Shown piece by piece: positions 1 to 8,606 of a stretch of DNA of 64,000 bases; position 1 is the stretch's first letter; each line of letters begins with the position of its first letter. The DNA is from Lachnospiraceae bacterium (GTDB lineage: Bacteria > Bacillota > Clostridia > Lachnospirales > Lachnospiraceae). The notes beneath the pieces were generated by a model, which saw only the letters and a list, made by a program, of their open reading frames with translations, searched no databases and had not been told where the DNA came from. The position numbers and the translations under genes are program-made. Location: contig JAFZQY010000049.1 of the NCBI GenBank assembly GCA_017620155.1, positions 1 to 64,000 of the forward strand, read 5' to 3'.

Positions 1-294
1 CGTAAGTATGCCGCTTAAGATCGCGGGTATCCCGAGAAAAGTATGTAAGAATCCGGTAACGAGTCCGGCTACACAACCTACGATAAATGCAACCAGCAGA
101 GAAACTCCCACGCTGTGTCCGGATATCATCATCATGACGCATACCGCGCCGCCTGTTGCCATCGTACCGTCTACAGTCAGATCAGCGAGATCGAGAATTT
201 TAAAGGTGATAAATACACCGATGGCCATAATGCCCCAGATCAGGCCCTGTGCACACGCACCCGGGAGGGCATTTAAAAGATTCATAATATTCAA
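1..294 (-). CDS. ABC transporter permease, TrpY-type (C-terminus outside window)
   Basis: This is the N-terminal 98 codons of an integral membrane permease; the rest lies beyond base 1. The protein is very hydrophobic, with an early amphipathic stretch (AQGLIWGIMAIGVFITFKIL), a conserved-looking acidic turn (DLADLTVDGT) and at least two membrane segments. This pattern fits the COG4120 permeases that pair with TrpX-like lipoproteins, and the gene directly follows such a lipoprotein gene. Start choice: an in-frame ATG lies at 285, but the AGGAGG at 303-308 is 17 bases from it and only 8 bases from an in-frame TTG at 294, so TTG is preferred. It probably imports an amino acid or related small ligand; the ligand cannot be read from the sequence. 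Confidence 0.82.
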   Translation of the reverse strand, partial: MNIMNLLNALPGACAQGLIWGIMAIGVFITFKILDLADLTVDGTMATGGAVCVMMMISGHSVGVSLLVAFIVGCVAGLVTGFLHTFLGIPAILSGILT

Positions 295-345
295 CTGATA
301 TTCCTCCTCAGCTTATATAAAGCCTACAGTCAATAATCATACCAC

Positions 346-380
346 AAAAAAGGCCCTTCGCACAAGACGAGGGGCCTTTT
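346..380 (-). terminator. Hairpin terminator/attenuator between ABC lipoprotein and permease
   Basis: On the minus strand a 9-base arm AAAAGGCCC (380-372) pairs with GGGCCTTTT (356-348), followed by more U residues. It sits inside the importer operon, just after the lipoprotein stop. It probably lowers expression of the downstream permease relative to the binding protein. Confidence 0.8.
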
Positions 381-411
381 GATACTCAGTATTAAATGCT
401 TTACAGAGGTT

Positions 412-1452
412 TTATTCCTCGATAGCTACATAAGAATCGGGAACGGTAACACCGAGTTCGTCGCAGATGGTCTTGTTGAACTCCTTGGTAACCTGAGGAG
501 CATACTCAACTTCCATGTTGCTGATGTCAGCGCCGTTTACGAGAACCTCATATGCCATCTTACCGGTAGCATAGCCGAGATCATAGTAATCGATGGAAAG
601 TGTTGCAACGCCGCAACCCTTGCAAAGACCTTCTTCACCGGCGATGATCGGAACGCCTGCGGGAAGACATACATTGTTGATAACCTCTGCATTGGATGCT
701 GCTGTGTTATCTGTAGGAACATAGATAACATCACACTCGGAAGATGCTGTAGTTGCAACGGATGCGATATCGTTGGAGTCTGCGAAAGTGTACTCTTTAA
801 CAGTATATGAACCGTATGTTGCAAGGCTCTCTGTCATCATCTTAGCCTGATACTGTGAGTTGGGCTCAGCTGAGCAGTACAGGATACCTACATTGGAAGC
901 ATCGGGGAAAAGCTCGTTGAGCATGGCAGCCTGCTCTGCGATGGGAGCAAGATCGGAAGTACCGGAGATGTTAACACCGGTCTTACCTGTCCAGCCGTCG
1001 ATCTCAAGAGCGGTTGCATAATCGGTAACGGAAGTTCCGAGGATCGGGATCTCGTTTGTAGCAGCTGCTGCAGCCTGAAGAGGGGCTGTAGCGTTTGCAA
1101 GGATCAGATCCACATTTGAAGCAACGAACTGGTTAGCAATGGTAGCGCAGGTAGCTGAATCGCCTGCAGCATTCTGCTCATCAAAAGATACCTTGTCTCC
1201 GAGAAGCTCAGTAAGAGAATCCTTGAATCCCTGAGTAGCGGCATCAAGAGCGGGATGCTGAACGAGCTGGCAGATACCTACTGTATAGGAATCGCCTGAA
1301 GCGGCAGATGCATCTGCCGAAGCATCGTCAGTTGCAGCGGTCTCGGTCTCTGCAGCGGCTCCGTCAGTCGTTTCCGCACCTGTAGTGCCACATGCGCACA
1401 GACTTAATGTCATAGCAGCCGCAAGTACCAAACTTACGATTTTCTTTTTCAT
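412..1452 (-). CDS. ABC transporter substrate-binding lipoprotein (TrpX family)
   Basis: A 346-residue exported binding protein. The N-terminus MKKKIVSLVLAAAMTLSLCACG is a lipoprotein signal with the likely lipidated Cys21, followed by an acidic/Ala/Thr-rich linker (about residues 22-53). The body matches the COG2984 periplasmic-binding fold: a conserved opening around YTVGICQLVQHPALD, then a second lobe with DVIYVPTDNTAASN and a C-terminal GYATGKMAYEVL helix. Members of this family are annotated as tryptophan/tyrosine or unknown-ligand transporters. Start choice: an upstream in-frame ATG at 1500 exists, but the signal peptide begins at 1452 and a strong GGAGGAG lies 6 bases upstream. The permease gene follows after a terminator-like hairpin. 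Confidence 0.9.
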   Translation of the reverse strand: MKKKIVSLVLAAAMTLSLCACGTTGAETTDGAAAETETAATDDASADASAASGDSYTVGICQLVQHPALDAATQGFKDSLTELLGDKVSFDEQNAAGDSATCATIANQFVASNVDLILANATAPLQAAAAATNEIPILGTSVTDYATALEIDGWTGKTGVNISGTSDLAPIAEQAAMLNELFPDASNVGILYCSAEPNSQYQAKMMTESLATYGSYTVKEYTFADSNDIASVATTASSECDVIYVPTDNTAASNAEVINNVCLPAGVPIIAGEEGLCKGCGVATLSIDYYDLGYATGKMAYEVLVNGADISNMEVEYAPQVTKEFNKTICDELGVTVPDSYVAIEE

Positions 1453-1490
1453 TTTTTCTCCTCCTTTAATGCGGGAAAAACCCGTGTAAA

Positions 1491-1519
1491 AATGTATCAA
1501 AAAAAGCCGCTCTAGTCAA
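1491..1519 (-). promoter_or_regulatory. Sigma-A-type promoter of the ABC importer operon
   Basis: On the minus strand TTGACT (1519-1514), a 17-base spacer and TACATT (1496-1491) stand about 40 bases upstream of the lipoprotein start. Both hexamers match the housekeeping consensus at five of six positions. Confidence 0.7.
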
Positions 1520-1549
1520 CAAAAATGTATTCCGTCATGCATTACGGGC

Positions 1550-2221
1550 TTATTTTTCTCTCTTGATCACATTGTCCGGATTCTTGAATATGCTTCCTGC
1601 CGGGATGTGTCCGCGTACGCTCGATGTGGGATACACACTGGTGCCCCGTCCGATCACGGTACCGGGATTCAGAACCGAATTACAGCCGACTTCAACATTA
1701 TCACCGAGCATAGCACCGAATTTCTTGTATCCGGTCTCTATCTCTCCGTCCTGTGACTTAACAACAACCAGAGTCTTGTCCGATTTTACATTACTTGTTA
1801 TCGAACCTGCGCCCATATGAGCTTTGAATCCGAGGACCGAATCTCCTACATAGTTATAATGCGGTACCTGAACCTTATTAAACAGAACCACATTCTTAAG
1901 CTCAACCGAGTTTCCTACTACAGCTCCCTTGCCTACGATAGCCGAGCCTCTGATAAAAGCGCAGTGCCGAACTTCCGCCTCTTCATCTATGATACAGGGA
2001 GCCCCCAGATAAGCCGAAGGAAAGACCTTTGCGTTCTTGGCGACCCATACATTCTCCGAGACCTCATCATATTTATCAGCCGGAAGGCTTTTTCCGAGTT
2101 TGATGATGAAATCCCTGATCTCCGGAAGGACCTCCCAGGGATAATCCTTCCCCTCGAATAATTCAGCGGCGATCGTCTCGCTTAAGTCATACATCTCTTT
2201 TATGGTCATGCTCTCAATCAT
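1550..2221 (-). CDS. Left-handed beta-helix (hexapeptide-repeat) acyltransferase-like protein
   Basis: A 223-residue protein. After a helical N-terminal part (1-65) it has imperfect hexapeptide repeats of the [LIV]-G-x4 type from about residue 67 to the end (for example AKVFPSAYLGAPCIIDEEAEV, then AIVGKGAVVGNSVELKNVVL and NVEVGCNSVLNPGTVIGRGTSVYP). This is the fold of the C-terminal half of GlmU and of many sugar-nucleotide acetyltransferases; the uridyltransferase half of GlmU is absent. Substrate is unknown; nucleotide-sugar or cell-envelope acetylation is the family expectation. Start ATG 2221 has GAAAGG about 9 bases upstream; ATG 2209 is an alternative. It is 57 bases downstream of topB on the same strand. 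Confidence 0.75.
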   Translation of the reverse strand: MIESMTIKEMYDLSETIAAELFEGKDYPWEVLPEIRDFIIKLGKSLPADKYDEVSENVWVAKNAKVFPSAYLGAPCIIDEEAEVRHCAFIRGSAIVGKGAVVGNSVELKNVVLFNKVQVPHYNYVGDSVLGFKAHMGAGSITSNVKSDKTLVVVKSQDGEIETGYKKFGAMLGDNVEVGCNSVLNPGTVIGRGTSVYPTSSVRGHIPAGSIFKNPDNVIKREK

Positions 2222-2278
2222 CTTCTGTCTTCCTTTCTATCTTATGCATAATATCGTAATCCGGGTACATAAGCATAT

Positions 2279-4345
2279 TTACGATTTTTTATAAAATTGT
2301 CCGACATAGGCGAATCTCTGACGGAAATATCCGGCTCCGGAGTCAGCCTTTTTCACGAAATTTGTATAGCGCGTCACGAAATCGGAAAGCTTCTGCATAT
2401 ATTCATCGGAGGAGATGTTTCCTTCGGCCACGCCCGATAGTCCTTTCTCCCAGCTTGCCGTCATCTCGGGCGAAAGCAGCGGTTTGATCGACACTTTCAC
2501 CACCTCGTATATCACTTCACCGAGCATTGTCGGCGTATATATCTGTGTCTTGGGGTTGAGCGCCAGATACTTGTTCCTGACCAGTTTCTCGAGGATATCC
2601 GCCCTGGTCGCAGATGTCCCTATTCCGGATCCTTTGATCTGGGCACGAAGATCCTCATCTTCGATGAACTGTCCTGCATTCTCCATCGTAAGTATCAGCG
2701 CACCGGAATTATATCTCTTGGGCGGTGAAGTCTCTCCTTCCTTGATCTCATATCCGTTTATGTCGAGCTGATCACCCTTCTTAAGCTTTGAGATCTTTTC
2801 CAGAGTATCCGCATCTATGCTCTTATCTTCGGTATCATCGGCTGATGCCTGATTCTTTTCGGCATTTTCAGCCTCTTTCCCATCTTCTGTCTGAGCACCT
2901 TCAGAACCGGGTGCTTTATCTTTTGCGGATGGAAGCCTGATCACATCCAGGAATCCGGGGTCGGTCAGCACCTTGAATGAGGCATAGAAACTCTCGTCTC
3001 CTACTTTAAGTACGAGCGCACACTTCTGATATGTGGCGCTTCTCATGAAGATACTCAGGAACCTTCTTACGATCAGCTCATACACTTTTCCGGATGTGCG
3101 GCTCAGGCCGCTTACGGCGCCTGTCTGACCGGTAGGGATTATTGCATAATGATCCGTTATCTGCTTGTCATTCACATATTTGGTCTTCTCGAGGCCTTTG
3201 TGAGAACCGTGAGAAAGAACGCCTGCGGCATACTGCGGAAGCACAGGTCCCTTGGCTAGGCCGGAGAGATTCTTGTCTATCTCCTTAGCCACTGCGGTAG
3301 ACAGTACTCTCGCATCGGTTCTGGGGTATGTCGTCAGTTTCTTATCATATAATTCCTGCGCGATCTTCAATGTCTCTGCAGGTGATATCTTAAATATCTT
3401 CGAGCATTCGTTCTGGAGCTCGGCGAGGTTGAATAAAAGAGGCGGATTCTTGGTCTCTTTCTTATTGGTTATACTCTCAAGCTCTGCCTTCCCTGAAGGA
3501 TCAGCCTTAAGTTCTTCTATGAGTTTTTCCGCACTCTCACGGGCTTTAAACCCGTTCTCCTTATACAGAAGGGGCGATTCAAAGTATTTACTTTTTTCGG
3601 TAACTCTCCACTCTGCATCTATAGAGAGATCTCCGATAGCCAGATCCGCAATCACCCTGTAAAAAGGCGTCTTAACGAAATCCCGGATCTCGCGCTCACG
3701 GTCCACAACGATGCCCAGAACGCAGGTCATTACGCGGCCGACGCTGACTGTCGCTTTATCGGTATGGAGGAAATCCTTGATGGGATTCTGGAACTTGAGA
3801 GTAAGCACACGCGAGAAATTGATGCCCATCAGATAATCTTCTTTTGCACGAAGATAAGCGGAATCGGACAGATCGTCATATGCCGATAGATCTTTGGCCT
3901 CACGGATGCCGCGAAGGATCTCGTCTTCGGTCTGCGAATCGATCCATACCCGTCTGCGTTCCTTGCCGGTAACGCCTGACATCTGCTCTACGAGTCTGTA
4001 GATGTATTCTCCTTCACGCCCGGAGTCGGTGCAGACATAGATGCGTTCCACATCGTCGCGTTTCATGAGCCCCGATACGATGCCAAACTCCCTGGTCGCA
4101 TCGGAAATGACCTGATACTTGAAAGTCTCAGGGATAAAAGGGATCGTATCATAACGCCATCTCTTGAGATTAGGATCATACTCCTCCGGATAGCACATGC
4201 TCACCAGATGCCCACGACACCAGGTGATTATCGTATCTCCGGATTCAAGATAGCCTTTACGGTCATTTTTGTCGGACAGTTTCAGCGCATCGGCGAACTG
4301 CATTCCGACACTCTTTTTTTCAGCAATAAAAAGATTCTTGGGCAT
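2279..4345 (-). CDS. topB: DNA topoisomerase III (type IA)
   Basis: A 688-residue type IA topoisomerase that passes single DNA strands and resolves replication or recombination intermediates. The N-terminal Toprim domain (about 1-150) has Glu9 in FIAEKKS and the acidic cluster DSGREGE (Asp107, Glu111, Glu113). The catalytic tyrosine is Tyr340 in LTTYPRTDA. GIGTSATRADILEKL marks the C-terminal part of the core. Odd points: a lysine- and acid-rich insertion at about residues 475-525, and no C-terminal cysteine zinc ribbons, so this is a short TopB. It starts 11 bases after a DUF234-type ATPase gene, in a likely operon with it and an EAL protein. The type is secure; the cellular partner is not. 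Confidence 0.92.
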   Translation of the reverse strand: MPKNLFIAEKKSVGMQFADALKLSDKNDRKGYLESGDTIITWCRGHLVSMCYPEEYDPNLKRWRYDTIPFIPETFKYQVISDATREFGIVSGLMKRDDVERIYVCTDSGREGEYIYRLVEQMSGVTGKERRRVWIDSQTEDEILRGIREAKDLSAYDDLSDSAYLRAKEDYLMGINFSRVLTLKFQNPIKDFLHTDKATVSVGRVMTCVLGIVVDREREIRDFVKTPFYRVIADLAIGDLSIDAEWRVTEKSKYFESPLLYKENGFKARESAEKLIEELKADPSGKAELESITNKKETKNPPLLFNLAELQNECSKIFKISPAETLKIAQELYDKKLTTYPRTDARVLSTAVAKEIDKNLSGLAKGPVLPQYAAGVLSHGSHKGLEKTKYVNDKQITDHYAIIPTGQTGAVSGLSRTSGKVYELIVRRFLSIFMRSATYQKCALVLKVGDESFYASFKVLTDPGFLDVIRLPSAKDKAPGSEGAQTEDGKEAENAEKNQASADDTEDKSIDADTLEKISKLKKGDQLDINGYEIKEGETSPPKRYNSGALILTMENAGQFIEDEDLRAQIKGSGIGTSATRADILEKLVRNKYLALNPKTQIYTPTMLGEVIYEVVKVSIKPLLSPEMTASWEKGLSGVAEGNISSDEYMQKLSDFVTRYTNFVKKADSGAGYFRQRFAYVGQFYKKS

Positions 4346-4356
4346 AGTTTTCCCGA

Positions 4357-5721
4357 TCAGATATCGGAAGCGGACAACAGCTTCAGATTGTTCTTGACCT
4401 TGGCCTCCAGATGCAGTTTCTCATCGAAACGCGCCGAAGAGCACAGGAAGATATAATCAGTACTTATGCGCGCCTTATGCGCACATACGAACAGTCTCTC
4501 ATAGTCTTCGTAGGTCATCATGGGTTTATCCCAGTTGCAGAGTACCAGCAGGGTATGATCGTCGTCATCCTGCGCGATCAGATCGATGTTACCCATCTTG
4601 CCGACCCACTCGCCGCTCCTGGTGTACTTAAACGGCAGTCTTCCTGCTTTGTTGAGTTCATCGAGGCGCTGAGCGCAGATCTCCTTGAAGTATCCGCTCA
4701 CATAGGATTTGAATGCGGGACCTACATATTGTTTATAGAAAAGACTCGGAGACGAGGTTTCTCTCTCACTTAAATTCGAATACAGGAAATAGAAATAGAA
4801 ATGCAGGATATGGTTGTGGATCCTGTATATTCCCTTCTGAGTATTGGCTTTACCGGCAGTATCGTAGGAAAATACCTTTTCCACGAGCTCGAGTTCTATC
4901 AGGTTCTTCAGATAAACGCTTATCTTGGCACGCGAAAACTGAGTCTTCTCAAAAAGATCATTAAGCTTATAATTGCCTTCCGCGATCGAGGAAAGGATCG
5001 TGCCGTATACATTGGTCTCACGAAGTGAATCTTCGAGCAGTCTCTGCGGTTCGTTATAGAGGATGGAGCCCGGATTAAGCAGGGTTCTGCAGATGTTTTC
5101 CTTGACGCTTATACGGTCATCAAACATCTGCCAGAGGCCCGGAAAACCGCCGAGTACGGCATATGTCTCGATGCACTGTTCCATCGTATATCCGGGGAAA
5201 AATGATACGAGTTCCCTGAACGGAAGCTCACCGATCTTCATCAGTCCGCTGAGTTCGTATGCGGATTCTCCGATTGCAGCGACCATCTGGTTCTCTACCC
5301 AGCCCACGGATGAACTTACGAGGATCACGAGGACCTGCCTCTTCATCCACTGGCTGTGTATGAATTTGACGAGTTCGGGCATGAAATTAGGGCTCGTCTT
5401 TACGATACGCGAAAATTCGTCTATAACTATGACCTGCTTACCGCTTCCGGCGTTGGGCAAAGCTTCAAATATCTCGGAAAAAGCTGGGAACTGCGATGTT
5501 TTTACGCCCTCTCTTCCTAATTGTCTTCCCCACTGATAGACCTGCTCTCTCTCGGAGCAGATGCGTGCCGAATAATAGTAATGATCCTTGTCGGCGACAA
5601 ACTCCTTGATCAGAGAAGACTTTCCTATATATCTCTGTCCGTAGAGCACGAGGATCTGGCTGCCCTCGCGGTCAAAATAATGATTCAGTTTTTTGCGTTC
5701 TGCGCTTCTACCCGTTAACAC
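4357..5721 (-). CDS. AAA-type ATPase with C-terminal DUF234-like domain
   Basis: A 454-residue protein of the archaeal-ATPase/DUF234 family, which is common in anaerobic bacteria and of unknown role. Walker A is GQRYIGKS at residues 28-35 and Walker B is VIVIDEF at about residue 96-102, followed by LVSSSVGWVE as a likely sensor. After the ATPase core comes a winged-helix stretch (about 240-300: LNDLFEKTQFSRAKISVYLKNL) and a C-terminal restriction-endonuclease-like DUF234 region (IDLIAQDDDDHTLLVLCNWDK). The start is GTG at 5721, preceded by GGGG 8 bases upstream; no ATG exists before the Walker A strand. It lies 13 bases after an EAL gene and 11 before topB. The C-terminal D...(LV)(LV)xxWxK pattern suggests a nuclease-like fold, but this is inference. 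Confidence 0.78.
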   Translation of the reverse strand: MLTGRSAERKKLNHYFDREGSQILVLYGQRYIGKSSLIKEFVADKDHYYYSARICSEREQVYQWGRQLGREGVKTSQFPAFSEIFEALPNAGSGKQVIVIDEFSRIVKTSPNFMPELVKFIHSQWMKRQVLVILVSSSVGWVENQMVAAIGESAYELSGLMKIGELPFRELVSFFPGYTMEQCIETYAVLGGFPGLWQMFDDRISVKENICRTLLNPGSILYNEPQRLLEDSLRETNVYGTILSSIAEGNYKLNDLFEKTQFSRAKISVYLKNLIELELVEKVFSYDTAGKANTQKGIYRIHNHILHFYFYFLYSNLSERETSSPSLFYKQYVGPAFKSYVSGYFKEICAQRLDELNKAGRLPFKYTRSGEWVGKMGNIDLIAQDDDDHTLLVLCNWDKPMMTYEDYERLFVCAHKARISTDYIFLCSSARFDEKLHLEAKVKNNLKLLSASDI

Positions 5722-5734
5722 TTAAATACCCCGT

Positions 5735-7453
5735 TTATTCGTCCTTCAAAAACTTCTTAAGATCGCTTACCGTGCACGGACGGCCCGTTAAATACCCCTG
5801 AATGTTATCGCACTGTATACTCTTAAGATATTCCAACTGCTCTTCGGTCTCAACTCCCTCCGCGACGGTTTCAAGTCCGAGTTTTTTGACCATGCCCATG
5901 ATCGATTCCATGATGACATTGGTATTCTCGTCATCGAGGACCGTATCCACAAAGGTCTTATCGATCTTGAGCGTATCTATCGGAAGGCTCTTTAAGTGTG
6001 ACAATGATGAATATCCCGTTCCGAAATCATCCATCGATATCCTTATGCCGTAATCGCGAAGCAGTTTTAATTTCTCGCTGACATCCCTGTAATTGTCGAT
6101 CAGGGCCGTCTCCGTGATCTCAAGCTCTAATTCAGCCGGATTCATTTCATACTTTTCTATGATAGCGATCAGCTTCTCGACAAAGTCTTCTCTCTTATAC
6201 TGTATGGCCGAAATGTTGATCGAAAGGATGAACGGTCTGTCATAATCCTTGCGCCATTGCATGTAGGTCCTGATACTGTCTTCGATGACCCATTGGCCGA
6301 TAGGAACTATGGTTCCGTTCTTTTCGGCAAGAGGAATGAACTGTGCCGGCGATATCATGCCTTCTTCGGGATCCTTCCATCTGATCAGGGCTTCAACCCC
6401 CCTCAGCTGTCCGGATTCAGTCTCGAACTGAGGCTGATAGTACATCTCGAAGTTCATATCATATACGGCATCTCGTAATTTGTTCTCGATATTAAGGTTT
6501 TTCAGGAATTCCGAAAGAAGTATGGAATCAAAATACTGGATGGAATCCTTGCCGTCGTGCTTGGCCCTCAGCATTACGATCTCGGCATAATTGATCAGCT
6601 CAAGCACATTTTCGGAAGCATCGGGATACATCGCTACGCCCGCAGTGACCTTGATATAGATCTCGCGTCTGTCGGACAGGATAAAAGGCTGTCTGGTCCG
6701 CTGCCGGATCCTGTCATAGATATGTTCTATGTCATTCTGGCCGCACGGATCATAGACGGCGATACAGTACATGTCCCCGGTAAAATGTGAAACGATGCAA
6801 TTCTCTGTGGAAAATTCAGACAGATACTGTCCGAAACTCATCATGAGTTCATCGCCCACGACAAGTCCCATTCCGTCATTGATGCTCCTGAAATCGTCGA
6901 TGTCAACGAACATGACAGCAACCTCTCGGTTGTTCTCTTGCGCTTTTCCGACGAATCCGGTAAGCAGACTTATGAAATAATTCCTGTTATACAGGCCCGT
7001 CATGCCATCATAATAGGCCATGTATTTCAGTTCTTCGTTCTTGTCGTTTACTACGGTTACATCCTTGAAACGAAGGACCTTATCAAGAGGCTTATGCGAC
7101 TGATCGTAGATCACGCTGCACTCGCATTCGACCCATTTGCGCGAATCGGTAAGCTTTACGGTTGCCACGCATCTCTCAAGCCCCTGCCTCTCGGCATTTA
7201 TGCAGGTTGTGAATTCATCGCGATATGTCTCATCAACGTAATCCACGGTACGCTGAATATCGCTGATCCTTCTTAGGGAGAAATCAAAATAACTCTCCCA
7301 TTCACCCATGACCCTCGTCTCATCGCGCTCATAGTTATAGTAGACAAAAGCGGATGTAGACGTCTCGATGATCATCTTCATCATCTTCTGGTCATTCTTT
7401 AGTTTTTCGTTCATTGCATTCATCAGGTCAACCTGATACTGCATTTCATTCAT
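5735..7453 (-). CDS. Cytoplasmic c-di-GMP phosphodiesterase (PAS-like, degenerate GGDEF, EAL)
   Basis: A 572-residue soluble protein with an N-terminal coiled region and a PAS-like segment (about 20-135), a GGDEF-fold domain (about 140-310) and an EAL domain (about 315-570). The cyclase signature is lost: the site reads TGDMY at 225-229. The EAL domain looks intact: EALIRW at 354-359, the Asn of SINIS, Glu of EITE, DDFGTGYSS, Lys in LKIDK and the Glu of VAEGVE are all present. It should therefore hydrolyse c-di-GMP, with the dead GGDEF domain perhaps binding GTP. No membrane segment is seen, so the signal is cytoplasmic. A GGGTGGG ribosome site lies 8 bases before ATG 7453. It is 29 bases downstream of asd. 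Confidence 0.88.
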   Translation of the reverse strand: MNEMQYQVDLMNAMNEKLKNDQKMMKMIIETSTSAFVYYNYERDETRVMGEWESYFDFSLRRISDIQRTVDYVDETYRDEFTTCINAERQGLERCVATVKLTDSRKWVECECSVIYDQSHKPLDKVLRFKDVTVVNDKNEELKYMAYYDGMTGLYNRNYFISLLTGFVGKAQENNREVAVMFVDIDDFRSINDGMGLVVGDELMMSFGQYLSEFSTENCIVSHFTGDMYCIAVYDPCGQNDIEHIYDRIRQRTRQPFILSDRREIYIKVTAGVAMYPDASENVLELINYAEIVMLRAKHDGKDSIQYFDSILLSEFLKNLNIENKLRDAVYDMNFEMYYQPQFETESGQLRGVEALIRWKDPEEGMISPAQFIPLAEKNGTIVPIGQWVIEDSIRTYMQWRKDYDRPFILSINISAIQYKREDFVEKLIAIIEKYEMNPAELELEITETALIDNYRDVSEKLKLLRDYGIRISMDDFGTGYSSLSHLKSLPIDTLKIDKTFVDTVLDDENTNVIMESIMGMVKKLGLETVAEGVETEEQLEYLKSIQCDNIQGYLTGRPCTVSDLKKFLKDE

Positions 7454-7482
7454 ATATATAACCCACCCAATACATCAGGTTT

Positions 7483-8568
7483 TTATTTTGCCGAGATATA
7501 CCCCTGTGCTTTTAAGAGTTCGGCACACTCAAGCGCGCCGCCGGCTGCGCCGCGAAGAGTATTGTGTGAAAGGCCCACGAACTTCCAGTCATAGACCGTA
7601 TCTTCTCTGAGACGGCCTATGCTTATGCCCATACCTCTCTCATAATCGACATCCAGTGCAACCTGAGGACGGTCGGGTTCTTCCATATATCTGATGAACT
7701 GCTTGGGAGCTGAAGGAAGATTAAGTTCCTGAGGGATTCCCTTGTACTCATTAAGAGCGGCAACCAGCTCATCCTTTGAAACCTTTTTCTTGAACTTAAC
7801 AAATGCGGCTGCTGTATGACCGTTAAGGACGGGCACTCTTATGCACTGCGAAGTGATGATGGGGCTCGCAGCGGGAACGATCTGATCGCCTTCGATATGA
7901 CCCCAGATACGCAGAGGCTCTTTCTCGCTCTTTTCTTCCTCGCCGTTAATGAGAGGAATGATGTTGCCTACCATCTCGGGCCAGTCCTTGAAGGTCTTAC
8001 CTGCACCGGATATAGCCTGATATGTCGTAGCCACAACTTCGTAAGGCTCAAAAGGAAGCCATGCCGTAAGTGCGGGAGCATAGCTCTGGATCGAGCAGTT
8101 GGGTTTAACAGCGATGAATCCTCTCTCAGTTCCGAGTCTCTTCTTCTGGGAAGCAATGATCTCAAAATGCTGAGGGTTGATCTCCGGAACGACCATCGGA
8201 ACATCGGGGGTCCAGCGATGCGCGGAATTATTGGAAACAACGGGCGTTTCCGTCTTCGCATATGCTTCCTCGATCGCCCTGATCTCATCCTTACTCATGT
8301 CAACTGCCGAGAAGCAGAAATCAACTTCCGAAGCTACGGCATCAACCTCGTTGACATTCTTAACTATCAGTTTCTTTACTGCCTCAGGCATCGGAGTATC
8401 CATCTTCCATCGGTCGCCTACGGCATCTTCATATGTTTTTCCGGCACTTCTGGGGCTTGCTGCTATTACAGCCACCTCAAACCAGGGATGATTTTCGAGC
8501 AGAGATATGAATCTCTGGCCGACCATGCCCGTACCGCCAAGTATTGCAACTCTTAATTTTTCACTCAT
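7483..8568 (-). CDS. asd: Aspartate-semialdehyde dehydrogenase
   Basis: A 361-residue enzyme that reduces aspartyl phosphate to aspartate semialdehyde with NADPH, the branch step to lysine/diaminopimelate, threonine and methionine. The nucleotide loop GGTGMVG is at 11-17, the catalytic cysteine is Cys158 in KPNCSI, and the likely catalytic histidine is His251 in VLNGHT. The long form with NPQHFEII and the GHIEGDQIVPAASPI segment fits the archaeal/fungal-type subgroup also found in Clostridia. It starts 38 bases after argH with AGGAG upstream of ATG, and is probably cotranscribed with argH. Confidence 0.95.
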   Translation of the reverse strand: MSEKLRVAILGGTGMVGQRFISLLENHPWFEVAVIAASPRSAGKTYEDAVGDRWKMDTPMPEAVKKLIVKNVNEVDAVASEVDFCFSAVDMSKDEIRAIEEAYAKTETPVVSNNSAHRWTPDVPMVVPEINPQHFEIIASQKKRLGTERGFIAVKPNCSIQSYAPALTAWLPFEPYEVVATTYQAISGAGKTFKDWPEMVGNIIPLINGEEEKSEKEPLRIWGHIEGDQIVPAASPIITSQCIRVPVLNGHTAAAFVKFKKKVSKDELVAALNEYKGIPQELNLPSAPKQFIRYMEEPDRPQVALDVDYERGMGISIGRLREDTVYDWKFVGLSHNTLRGAAGGALECAELLKAQGYISAK

Positions 8569-8606
8569 TTTTCATTCTCCTCATATTTATACAAAAAATA
8601 TTAAAG

